DNA of 64,000 bases, taken from assembly GCA_964516135.1 (NCBI GenBank), contig CAZEWN010000004.1, positions 62,001 through 126,000 of the forward strand, given 5' to 3'. The stretch comes from 34-65-8 sp964516135. GTDB lineage: Bacteria; Pseudomonadota; Alphaproteobacteria; Sphingomonadales; Sphingomonadaceae. The notes beneath the pieces were generated by a model, which saw nothing but the letters and a program-made list of their open reading frames with translations, was not told where the DNA came from and did no database searches. Below, one piece after another: positions 1 to 7,282 of this stretch (its first letter is position 1; each line of letters opens with the position of its first letter). The position numbers and the translations under genes are program-made.

Positions 1-266
1 GCGAATGCAACTGCTCGATCTGCCTCCGGACGGCGGGGCTGTGGCATTATTGCTCGCCCGACCTCGTCACCGTCGAAGGCGCGGGCGCGGCGTACCGCCA
101 GGGCGATTGCGCGATCGACCTGTGGCACTGCCCGACCTGTGGCTGCACCACGCACTGGACCGCGACCGACCCCGAATACCGCCGCATGGCTTTGAACCTG
201 CGGATGTTCGACCCCGCTCTCTGGGCCGATCTGCCGCGCAAGCTGATCGACGGGGCGAGTTTCTAG
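1..266 (+). CDS. GFA-family (CENP-V/glutathione-dependent formaldehyde-activating-like) protein, C-terminal part
   Basis: Partial gene: the reading frame is open from base 3 and the start lies before the window, leaving 87 residues. The visible part has the Cys pattern of the GFA zinc-binding fold: CNCSIC near the left edge, then a CPTCGC motif followed by TTHW about 45 residues later. Members bind zinc with these cysteines; most have no proven substrate, and the formaldehyde/glutathione link applies only to some. It converges on the E1-like gene, and the two stop codons interlock in one CTAG (263-266). Family fairly sure, function unknown. Confidence 0.75.
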   Translation, partial: ECNCSICLRTAGLWHYCSPDLVTVEGAGAAYRQGDCAIDLWHCPTCGCTTHWTATDPEYRRMALNLRMFDPALWADLPRKLIDGASF

Positions 267-1036
267 CGCGGGCCCGAACACCCCCGGCACGCCGGGTCCT
301 TCGCGATCGTTATCGTGCGCATGGCGGGCTTGAGGCCGTCGAGCAGGTGCAGGTTGCCCCATTGCGGATCGCCCAGCGCGGCGGTGCCCGCCAGCAGCAC
401 GCGCATCGCCTGAAGCGCGGCGAAGGTGCCCGCCCAGCCCGCCATCGCGCCCAGCATTCCGTCGTCAGCGCAGGTGTCGCAGTCGTCGGCGTCGAACGCA
501 TCGCCAACGAAACAGCGGTAGCACGCCTGCCCCGGCAAGTGCCCCGCGAACGCCGCAACCTGCCCCTGGAATCGGCCCACCGCCGCAGTCAACAGCGGCA
601 CGCCTAGCGTAACGCAGGCGTCCGACACGGCGAGGCGGGTGGCAAAGTTGTCGGTCCCGTCGATTACAAGGTCGGGGGTGCCAAGCAGAGCGGCGGCATT
701 GGCTGCTTCAATCCGCTGGTCGATCAGCTCTACCTTGAGCTCGCCATCGAAGTTCGCCAGCCAGCGCCGCGCGGCGACCGCCTTGGCATGGCCGACATCG
801 CGGACGGTATAGATTGTCTGGCGCTGAAGGTTGCTGGTCTCGACATCCCCCGGCTCGATCAGCCGCAGATGGCCCACCCCCGCCCCGGCGAGATATTGCA
901 ACACCGGTGCGCCAATTCCGCCGAGCCCCACCAAGGTGACCCGCGCCGCTGCCAGCGCGACCTGCCCCGCGCCGCCGATCTCGGGTACGATGATCTGCCG
1001 CGCGAAACGGTCCAGGCGATCAGGCGACAAGGTCAT
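263..1036 (-). CDS. HesA/MoeB/ThiF family adenylyltransferase (E1-like)
   Basis: 257 residues from ATG 1036; a TTG at 1075 would add 13 residues of poor character. ThiF/MoeB enzymes adenylate the C-terminal glycine of a small sulfur carrier (MoaD or ThiS) with ATP in molybdopterin or thiamine synthesis. The sequence shows the nucleotide-binding GLGGIG (37-42), the catalytic-loop IDGTDN (125-130), and zinc-site cysteine pairs CYRC (172-175) and CRGC near the C-terminus, with an extra CDTC (186-189). There is no rhodanese domain, so it is the short MoeB/HesA form. No moa or thi gene is nearby, so the carrier it serves cannot be told. It lies downstream of dnaA on the same strand, 111 bases away. 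Confidence 0.85.
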   Translation of the reverse strand: MTLSPDRLDRFARQIIVPEIGGAGQVALAAARVTLVGLGGIGAPVLQYLAGAGVGHLRLIEPGDVETSNLQRQTIYTVRDVGHAKAVAARRWLANFDGELKVELIDQRIEAANAAALLGTPDLVIDGTDNFATRLAVSDACVTLGVPLLTAAVGRFQGQVAAFAGHLPGQACYRCFVGDAFDADDCDTCADDGMLGAMAGWAGTFAALQAMRVLLAGTAALGDPQWGNLHLLDGLKPAMRTITIAKDPACRGCSGPR

Positions 1037-1147
1037 GGACAGCCTGTTGGCAGGCTGTTGGCAGACTGTCGACAACCCTGTGGGCAGGGCTGTTGAAACG
1101 GTGCGTCGATGGTGGGGCGAACCGAGGGGCCGCGCGGGATTATCCCC

Positions 1148-2560
1148 TCACGATTCCAATTGTCTCAACAGGCTGCGCACATCGCCATCCATATCGGCGT
1201 CGCGCTGGCGCAGGTCCTCGATCAAGCGGACCGCGTGGATCACGGTCGAATGGTCGCGCCCGCCGAACTTGCGCCCGATCTCGGGATAGCTGCGCGGGGT
1301 GAGGACCTTGGAGAGATACATCGCCACTTGGCGCGGACGCACGACCGCGCGGGCGCGGCGTTTGCTGCTCATTTCCGAACGGTCGATGCGGTAGAAGTGG
1401 CACACCGTGCGCTGGATCTCGTCGATCGTGATCCGGCGGCGGTTGGCGGAAAGGATATCGGTAAGCTGTTCCTCGGCCAGCTGGAGCGAGACCTGCTGCC
1501 CGGTGAGCTGGGCATAGGCAATAAGCTTGTTGAGGCCGCCCACCAGTTCGCGCACGTTGCGGGTAATGGTGCGGGCGAGGAATTCGATCACATCGTCTGG
1601 TACGGCAAGCGGCGCGAAGCGGGTCAGCTTCGATTCGAGGATCTTGCGGCGCAGTTCGATATCGGCGGCCGCGATATCGGCAACCAGGCCCATGCTGAGG
1701 CGGCTGAGTAGCCGCGGCTCGACCCCGTCCAACGCCTGGGGCGCGCGGTCGGCAGCGAACACCAGCCGCTTGCCTTCGGCCAGCAGCGCATCGATTGTGT
1801 AGAGCAGTTCTTCCTGGGCGCTCGCCTTGCCGATGATGAACTGGATGTCGTCGACCAGCAGCAGGTCAAAGCTGCGCAGGCGCGCCTTGAATTCGATCAT
1901 CTGGTTCGCCTTCAGCGCCTGGACGAACTCGACCATGAACCGTTCGGCGCTGCAGTAAAAAATTCGCGCGCGCGGGTGCGCGCCGAGATAGGAGTGCCCG
2001 ATCGCGTGGAGCAGGTGGGTCTTGCCCTGGCCCGTCGCGGCCTTGAGGTAGAGCGGCGAGAATTGCGGCGGCTCGCCCGCCGACATGCGCTGCGCCGCAT
2101 TGCAAGCGAGCACGTTCGCTTCACCGGTGACGAAGGCGGCGAAAGTCAATGAGGGGTCGAGCCCGACCGAGGAGATGAAGCCCGCATCGCCCATCGTCGC
2201 GGCTGACACCGCGATCATCGAGGTATCGCCATGATCGTTGGCCGGACGACGGCCATCCCCGTTGAGGCTGATATCGGGAAGCTTGCGGCGGCCTGGATGA
2301 ACCGCGATCCTCACTTGGCGGATTTCGCTTCGTGCAATCTTCCAGGCGAGCGATAGCCGATCCGCGAACCGGTCATTGACCCAGGTCGCGGAGAATTCGG
2401 TCGGCAGGAACAGGTCGAGCGTGCCCGTTTCGGCGTCGAAGCCGCCCACCACGATCGGTTTGATCCATTGGCTGTGAAGCTGGTGACCCAGATCCTTTCG
2501 CAGTCCCTGGCTGATGTCCGCCCAGTCGGCCGCCAGGTTCACTGCTTCAAGGTCTTCCAT
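1148..2560 (-). CDS. dnaA: Chromosomal replication initiator protein DnaA
   Basis: 470 residues from ATG 2560, chosen because GGAGCGGAGAA precedes it; upstream in-frame ATGs at 2602 and 2647 lack a ribosome site. DnaA binds DnaA boxes and melts the origin. Order: N-terminal DnaB-contact domain (about 1-75), linker, AAA+ domain with Walker A TGQGKT (176-181) and Walker B LLLVDD (233-238), then the C-terminal helix-turn-helix with signature GGRDHSTV. The usual GLGKTH is GQGKTH here, and the sensor/arginine-finger stretch is rather divergent (LLSRLSMGL). rpsT lies upstream on the same strand. Confidence 0.97.
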   Translation of the reverse strand: MEDLEAVNLAADWADISQGLRKDLGHQLHSQWIKPIVVGGFDAETGTLDLFLPTEFSATWVNDRFADRLSLAWKIARSEIRQVRIAVHPGRRKLPDISLNGDGRRPANDHGDTSMIAVSAATMGDAGFISSVGLDPSLTFAAFVTGEANVLACNAAQRMSAGEPPQFSPLYLKAATGQGKTHLLHAIGHSYLGAHPRARIFYCSAERFMVEFVQALKANQMIEFKARLRSFDLLLVDDIQFIIGKASAQEELLYTIDALLAEGKRLVFAADRAPQALDGVEPRLLSRLSMGLVADIAAADIELRRKILESKLTRFAPLAVPDDVIEFLARTITRNVRELVGGLNKLIAYAQLTGQQVSLQLAEEQLTDILSANRRRITIDEIQRTVCHFYRIDRSEMSSKRRARAVVRPRQVAMYLSKVLTPRSYPEIGRKFGGRDHSTVIHAVRLIEDLRQRDADMDGDVRSLLRQLES

Positions 2561-3025
2561 GAGGTTCTCCGCTCCCCGCCGTGCCCGGTCGTTGTTCGTC
2601 ATTATACCGTCAGACCCCGTCGTTCGCCGCCTTGGCATGGCGGTCATGTCCCAGATTTCGGCAGGACGCGGCTATCCCTCGCCCGGAACGCGAATTCCGG
2701 GACCGCCCCCACCGACCAAAGCTGTAAATACATGGGCTGTCCGGCCCCGTGGAGCGCAGTGTTAGGGCTCCTGCGCGATGAGTCGCAAGTGGGGATACCG
2801 CAAAATTTCTGAAATAATCCGCTTGACTCACGCAAAGCCGCAGCAGTGCATCCAACCATATGTTAAACCGGGATTTTCACCATTCGATGACGCGAATCGC
2901 GGGCTTCCCTAGGGTTTTTGGCGCGCGCATGGTTTGTCTTCGCAATGCAACAAAAGGGGCCGGTGCAAACAGCCCCGGCCCGAAATGCGTGCGAACGTTT
3001 TGTGAGGGGCGCGAAGCGGCCCGAA
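2561..3025 (-). promoter_or_regulatory. dnaA upstream region (465 bases without a gene)
   Basis: This stretch between rpsT and dnaA holds the rpsT terminator (2952-2981) and an AT-richer patch at about 2795-2880 that presumably carries the dnaA promoter, on position alone. No clear -35/-10 pair and no cluster of TTATCCACA-type DnaA boxes was found. Short ORFs here on both strands have no recognisable features. Confidence 0.35.
2952..2981 (-). terminator. Rho-independent terminator of rpsT
   Basis: Read on the minus strand, a GC stem (GGGCCGG/CCGGCCC arms, loop of about 11 bases) is followed by TTTTG. It sits 45 bases past the rpsT stop and would separate rpsT from dnaA transcription. Confidence 0.7.
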
Positions 3026-3286
3026 TCAGAGTGCGGCGACTCGCTTGGACAAGCGCGACATCTTGCGCGAAGCGGTGTTCTTGTGGAGCACACCACGCGC
3101 GACGCCACGCGCGAGTTCGGGCTGCGCGGCCTTGAGCGCATCACTGGCCGCCTGCTTGTCGCCACCCGCGATCGCTGTCTCGACCTTCTTCACGAAGCTG
3201 CGGATACGGCCGGTGCGCGCACCATTGATTTCGGCCCGCTTGGCGTTGCGGATAATGCGCTTCTTGGCTTGCGGCGTATTGGCCAT
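3026..3286 (-). CDS. rpsT: 30S ribosomal protein S20
   Basis: 86 residues, the usual size of bacterial S20, which binds 16S rRNA early in 30S assembly. The start ATG at 3286 gives the typical MANTPQAKKR N-terminus and follows GAGGACGAAC. The protein is Lys/Arg-rich with the family-typical GVLHKNTASRKMSRL segment near the C-terminus. A longer in-frame extension upstream (to 3733) runs through mutM on the same strand and is not real. A terminator hairpin follows the gene. The rpsT-dnaA neighbourhood is common in this bacterial group. Confidence 0.97.
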   Translation of the reverse strand: MANTPQAKKRIIRNAKRAEINGARTGRIRSFVKKVETAIAGGDKQAASDALKAAQPELARGVARGVLHKNTASRKMSRLSKRVAAL

Positions 3287-3410
3287 GTTCGTCCTCGGTC
3301 TCGGGCCGCGGCGAGCGGCCGGATAGTCAATTAAATGCGTGCGGAAACGGCAGTTGCCCGCCGGAAAGCGGCGCACATAGAAGCGTGGCCGCGAATCGTC
3401 AAGCGCGGGG

Positions 3411-4226
3411 TTAGCGTTGGCAGCATGGGCAGTACCAGGTGCTTCTGCCGCCCTGGACCACGCGCGCGATCTTGCCGCCATCCCCGCGCGCGCACGGTTG
3501 ACCCTCGCGGCCATAGACCTGGAACCGGGTGGCGAAGTAGCCGAGTTCGCCGTCGGGGCGGGCATAGTCGCGCAAGGACGATCCGCCATCCTCGATCGAC
3601 TGGAGCAGCACCGCGCGGATTTCCGGCACGAGCCGCGCCAATGCGGCGCCCGATACCTTGCCCGCCGGCTTGCGCGGGTCGATCCGGGCGCGGAACAGCG
3701 CCTCGCACACGTAGATGTTACCGAGCCCGGCAACGACCCGCTGGTCGAGCAGGGTGAGCTTGATCGCCTGTTTTCGGCCTGTCAGCGCCGCCGCGAGATA
3801 GGCCGGGGTCAGGTCGGGTCCGAGCGGTTCAGGGCCCATTGCCGTAAACGAGGGCCATGCGCCGACCGTATCGGTGGCGACCAGGTCGACCCAGCCGAAC
3901 CGGCGCGGGTCATTCAGGGCGAAACGGTGGCTGCCGGTGTCGATCACGAAATGGTCGTGCTTGTCGTCGGTTTCGGGATCGATTCGCCAGCGTCCACTCA
4001 TGCCGAGGTGGAAAATCAGCGTCGCCGCGCGGTCGGTGTGGATCAGCCCGAACTTGGCCCTCCGGCCAAGCCCGATCACGGTCGCGCCGGTGAGCATTTG
4101 CACGAGATCGGCGGGGAAGGGGCGGCGCATGTCGGGCCGGTTGACGCGCGCGGCGACGATCCGCTCGCCATCGAGGAAGCGCGCCAGCCCGCGCACGGTT
4201 GTTTCGACTTCGGGAAGCTCGGGCAT
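3411..4226 (-). CDS. mutM: Bifunctional DNA-formamidopyrimidine glycosylase / AP lyase (Fpg)
   Basis: 271 residues from ATG 4226, fixed by the catalytic N-terminus MPELPEVET: Pro2 is the Schiff-base nucleophile and Glu3 the catalytic acid. It excises 8-oxoguanine and FaPy lesions and nicks the strand by beta/delta elimination. The core and the H2TH region (GLGNIYVCEALF) are normal. The C-terminal zinc finger is odd: the first CxxC pair reads CARG, so its second cysteine is missing, while the last pair reads CPCC with one extra cysteine. Divergent from ubiE, with 58 bases between the starts. Confidence 0.95.
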   Translation of the reverse strand: MPELPEVETTVRGLARFLDGERIVAARVNRPDMRRPFPADLVQMLTGATVIGLGRRAKFGLIHTDRAATLIFHLGMSGRWRIDPETDDKHDHFVIDTGSHRFALNDPRRFGWVDLVATDTVGAWPSFTAMGPEPLGPDLTPAYLAAALTGRKQAIKLTLLDQRVVAGLGNIYVCEALFRARIDPRKPAGKVSGAALARLVPEIRAVLLQSIEDGGSSLRDYARPDGELGYFATRFQVYGREGQPCARGDGGKIARVVQGGRSTWYCPCCQR

Positions 4227-4284
4227 TTTCCATCCCCTAACACCCTTTGCGGCGCGGGCAATTGCCCCTAAGGCCCGGCCCACG

Positions 4285-5016
4285 ATGACCGATACAGTCT
4301 CCTTCGGCTACGAGGACGTGGCCCCTGCGGAAAAGACCGCGCGCGTAGGGGCGGTGTTCTCCAGCGTCGCGGCAAAGTACGACGTGATGAACGATGCGAT
4401 GTCGGGCGGGATGCACAGGTTGTGGAAGGATACCTTCGTGCGCCGCGTGAAGCCGCAGCCGGGCGAGGCGGTGCTCGACATGGCCGGCGGCACCGGCGAC
4501 ATTGCCTTCCGCCTGGCCGCGCGCGGGGCCGAGGTGACGGTCGCCGACATCAACCAGGACATGCTCGACGTGGGCATTGAACGCGCGATGGAGCGCGGCA
4601 TCACCGGGCTCACCTGGAGTTGCCAGAACGCGGAGACGCTGACTTATCCCAGTCGGACCTTCGATGCCTATACGATCGTGTTCGGCATCAGGAACGTGAC
4701 CCACATCGACCGTGCGCTGGCAGAGGCTTACCGCGTGTTGCGGCGCGGCGGGCGGTTTTACTGCATGGAGTTCTCGACCACCGAATGGCCGGGCTTCCGC
4801 GAGGTTTACGATCTTTATTCGCACAAGGTCATGCCCAAGCTGGGCAAGGCGATCGCGGGCGATGAAGACAGCTATCGCTACCTCGCCGAATCCATCCGCC
4901 GATTCCCGAAGATGCCCGAATTCGAGCAGATGATCCGCGCCGCCGGGTTCGAGCAGACGCGGGTGGAGCCGATCCTGGGCGGCGCGGTTGCCATTCATTC
5001 GGGGTGGAAGATTTGA
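4285..5016 (+). CDS. ubiE: Ubiquinone biosynthesis C-methyltransferase (UbiE/COQ5)
   Basis: 243 residues from ATG 4285 (MTDTVSFGYEDV). SAM-dependent C-methylation of the demethoxy-quinol ring in ubiquinone synthesis. SAM site DMAGGTGD and the UbiE signatures around YDVMNDAMSGG and IVFGIRNVTHID are present. The long ORF opening at 3874 runs antisense through mutM and is not the gene. ubiB follows after a GC-rich inverted repeat, consistent with a ubiquinone operon. Confidence 0.97.
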   Translation: MTDTVSFGYEDVAPAEKTARVGAVFSSVAAKYDVMNDAMSGGMHRLWKDTFVRRVKPQPGEAVLDMAGGTGDIAFRLAARGAEVTVADINQDMLDVGIERAMERGITGLTWSCQNAETLTYPSRTFDAYTIVFGIRNVTHIDRALAEAYRVLRRGGRFYCMEFSTTEWPGFREVYDLYSHKVMPKLGKAIAGDEDSYRYLAESIRRFPKMPEFEQMIRAAGFEQTRVEPILGGAVAIHSGWKI

Positions 5017-5034
5017 CTACCGCTCGACGAAAAG

Positions 5035-5132
5035 CCCCTCCCCTTCAGGGGAGGGGTTGGGGTGGGGCTTGTCACTGGGTGGCGTGGCGGCCGACCTCCC
5101 CCACCCCCAACCCCTCCCCTGAAGGGGAGGGG
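5035..5132. repeat. REP-like long inverted repeat between ubiE and ubiB
   Basis: Two arms of about 33 bases (5035-5067 and 5099-5132) are near-perfect inverse copies of a motif built on CCCCTCCCCTTCAGGGGAGG followed by TTGGGGTGGGG; the spacer is about 31 bases. Each arm also holds its own small CCCCT..AGGGG palindrome. Dispersed palindromic elements of this base pattern occur in many alphaproteobacterial genomes. The right arm ends in the purine run that serves as the ubiB ribosome-binding site, so a folded element could affect ubiB expression. Confidence 0.8.
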
Positions 5133-5143
5133 GGGATTTCCGC

Positions 5144-6700
5144 ATGACCGCACCCCGAACGCATATCTGGCGCTTGCTCAAGTGGGGCCGCACCCTCGCG
5201 CGGCACGGCGCGCTGCGCGGGATCGAGCGGGATCCCAACACGCCGTTGCCGGTCAAGCGGCTTGTTCGCGTGGCGCGCTTCGGAGCGCGCCAGCCGCGTG
5301 TTCCCGATTATGCCGGGGCGTTCCAGGACATCGGTCCGGCCGCCATCAAGCTCGGCCAGTCGCTTGCCACCCGGCCCGACCTGGTGGGCGAGGAAGCGGC
5401 GCACAATCTGCTCAGTCTGCAGGACAGCCTGCCGCCAGTGCCCTTCGCCGACATCCGCCAGGTGATCGAGGCGAGCTTCGGCCAGCCACTCGAAGCACTC
5501 TACGCTGAGGTGGACCCAGTGCCTATCGGTGCCGCCTCGATCGCGCAGGTCCACCGGGCGACGACCACCGATGGCAAGGAGGTCGCCATCAAGGTGCTGC
5601 GGCCCGGCATACGCGAGCGGCTGGCGCGCGACATCGACACCTACGAATGGGCCGCCGCGCATCTCGAGGCGCTGGGGGGCGAGGCGCGGCGGCTGCGCCC
5701 GCGCCTGACCATCGCCAACTTCAAGCGCTGGACCAACCGCGAGCTCGACCTGCGGCGCGAGGCGGCCTCCGCCAGCGAACTGGCCGACGCGATGAAGGCG
5801 ATCCCGCGCTACCACATCCCCGACATCGACTGGGACCGTACCAACGGGCGCGTGCTGACGGTCGAATGGGTCGACGGGATCAAGATTTCCAAGCGCGAGG
5901 ACCTGCTTGCCGCCGGGCATGACCTGCCCGACATCGCGCGCCGGCTGGTGCTCGCCTTCCTCAACCAGGCGATCAGCGCCGGGTTCTTCCACGCCGACAT
6001 GCATCAGGGGAACCTGTTCGTGCGCGCCGACGGCAGTATCGTGGCGATCGATTTCGGCATCATGGGCCGGATCGACCGGCGCGCGCGGCAGTGGCTGGCG
6101 GAAATCCTCTATGGGCTGACGACAGGCAACTACCGCCGCGTCGCGGAAATCCATTTCGAGGCGCAATACGTGCCGAGCTATCACTCGGTCGACGAATTCG
6201 CGACCGCGCTGCGCGCGGTGGGCGAACCGATGCGGGGCAAGCCGGTTTCCGAACTCAGCGTCGGGCAGATGCTGGACGGGCTGTTCGCCATCACCCGCGA
6301 TTTCGACATGCAGACCCAGCCGCACCTGCTGCTGTTGCAGAAGACGATGGTGATGGTTGAGGGGATCGCGACCCAGCTCGATCCCGCGATCAACATGTGG
6401 GACGTGTCGGCCCCGTTCGTCCGCGAATGGATTCGCGACGAACTCGGGCCTGAGGCGGCACTCGCCGATCGCATCCGCACCGACACCGAAACGCTGCTGC
6501 GTATCCCTGACCTGATCCGCCGAATCGAGGACCGCTTCCCGGCCAAGGGCGGCGCGCCCGAGCCGCCGCCGCTGCCCGATATCGAGCTGATGTGGGAACG
6601 GCGCCGGGGCGCGCCTCGGCGATGGCCGGGTTATTTATTTGCCGGAGCGCTGGGCGCAGCGGCGACGGCTGGGGCCTTCGCGTTGGGCTGGCTTACCTGA
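5144..6700 (+). CDS. ubiB: ABC1/ADCK-family atypical kinase UbiB (ubiquinone biosynthesis)
   Basis: 518 residues. UbiB proteins are membrane-associated atypical kinase/ATPases that support the ubiquinone hydroxylation steps. The diagnostic KxGQ motif is present (AAIKLGQSLATRPDL), as are the VAIKVLRPG lysine segment, FHADMHQGN catalytic loop and AIDFGIMG metal-binding motif. Hydrophobic segments at the C-terminus (about 495-517) fit a membrane anchor. The SD (GGAGG) comes from the end of the upstream inverted repeat. The 3' end overlaps the convergent DUF4345-like gene by 8 bases. Confidence 0.95.
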   Translation: MTAPRTHIWRLLKWGRTLARHGALRGIERDPNTPLPVKRLVRVARFGARQPRVPDYAGAFQDIGPAAIKLGQSLATRPDLVGEEAAHNLLSLQDSLPPVPFADIRQVIEASFGQPLEALYAEVDPVPIGAASIAQVHRATTTDGKEVAIKVLRPGIRERLARDIDTYEWAAAHLEALGGEARRLRPRLTIANFKRWTNRELDLRREAASASELADAMKAIPRYHIPDIDWDRTNGRVLTVEWVDGIKISKREDLLAAGHDLPDIARRLVLAFLNQAISAGFFHADMHQGNLFVRADGSIVAIDFGIMGRIDRRARQWLAEILYGLTTGNYRRVAEIHFEAQYVPSYHSVDEFATALRAVGEPMRGKPVSELSVGQMLDGLFAITRDFDMQTQPHLLLLQKTMVMVEGIATQLDPAINMWDVSAPFVREWIRDELGPEAALADRIRTDTETLLRIPDLIRRIEDRFPAKGGAPEPPPLPDIELMWERRRGAPRRWPGYLFAGALGAAATAGAFALGWLT

Positions 6701-7097
6701 CGCCCGGCGCGGTCTGGGGATGCGGCAATACACGGCTGGCGATCAGCAGCACGATCACGCAGGCTGCCTCCACCAGCATCGGCATCCAGAAACCATCCCA
6801 TTCGCCGTCCAGCGCCAGGCTGACGAACCTGCCGATCAGCGCGACACCGAAGAGTCCGGCGGGCACGAGAAGCAAGTCGCCGTTACGACGCCAAGCGCCG
6901 ATCATCATGCACACGGCGGCGACGACGAAGAACGCGGTCATGTCCGCCCGCATCGTGGCCAGCCCCTGCGCACCTGAACTCGACAGACCAAAATCGGTGC
7001 CCGAGGCGACCGGGTCGAGCAGAAAGCCGAATCCCAGCACCAGGAATAGCAGGCCACCTGCGAAAATCAGGCCAGTCAGGACCAGGCGCATCGTCAT
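6693..7097 (-). CDS. Small four-helix membrane protein (DUF4345-like)
   Basis: 134 residues with four hydrophobic helices (about 4-26, 50-68, 73-95, 104-124) and no catalytic motif. The pattern resembles DUF4345-type inner-membrane proteins, whose role is unknown. A second Met at residue 3 is an equally good start. Read convergently with ubiB, overlapping it by 8 bases. Nothing nearby suggests a partner. Confidence 0.6.
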   Translation of the reverse strand: MTMRLVLTGLIFAGGLLFLVLGFGFLLDPVASGTDFGLSSSGAQGLATMRADMTAFFVVAAVCMMIGAWRRNGDLLLVPAGLFGVALIGRFVSLALDGEWDGFWMPMLVEAACVIVLLIASRVLPHPQTAPGVR

Positions 7098-7282
7098 CTC
7101 CCTCTCGCTTCGGGTAAGGTTAACAGCGCGCTAGGCACAAGTCGCCATGCAAAATTATCCTTGTGCGGCGCAGGGCTAGCGCGGGTGTTCGCGCGGGGTT
7201 AACCTTGTCGGACGATGACGCGGGGGAACCGACAGATGCCGTTGCAGCTTCGCGATAGCCCGCGTGCCCAGGGGTCGCGCGC

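Noticed and set aside
2561..3025. Possible oriC near dnaA
   Set aside because: No cluster of DnaA-box-like 9-mers and no AT-rich repeat unit was found. In many alphaproteobacteria the origin is not beside dnaA, so a call by position would be unsupported.
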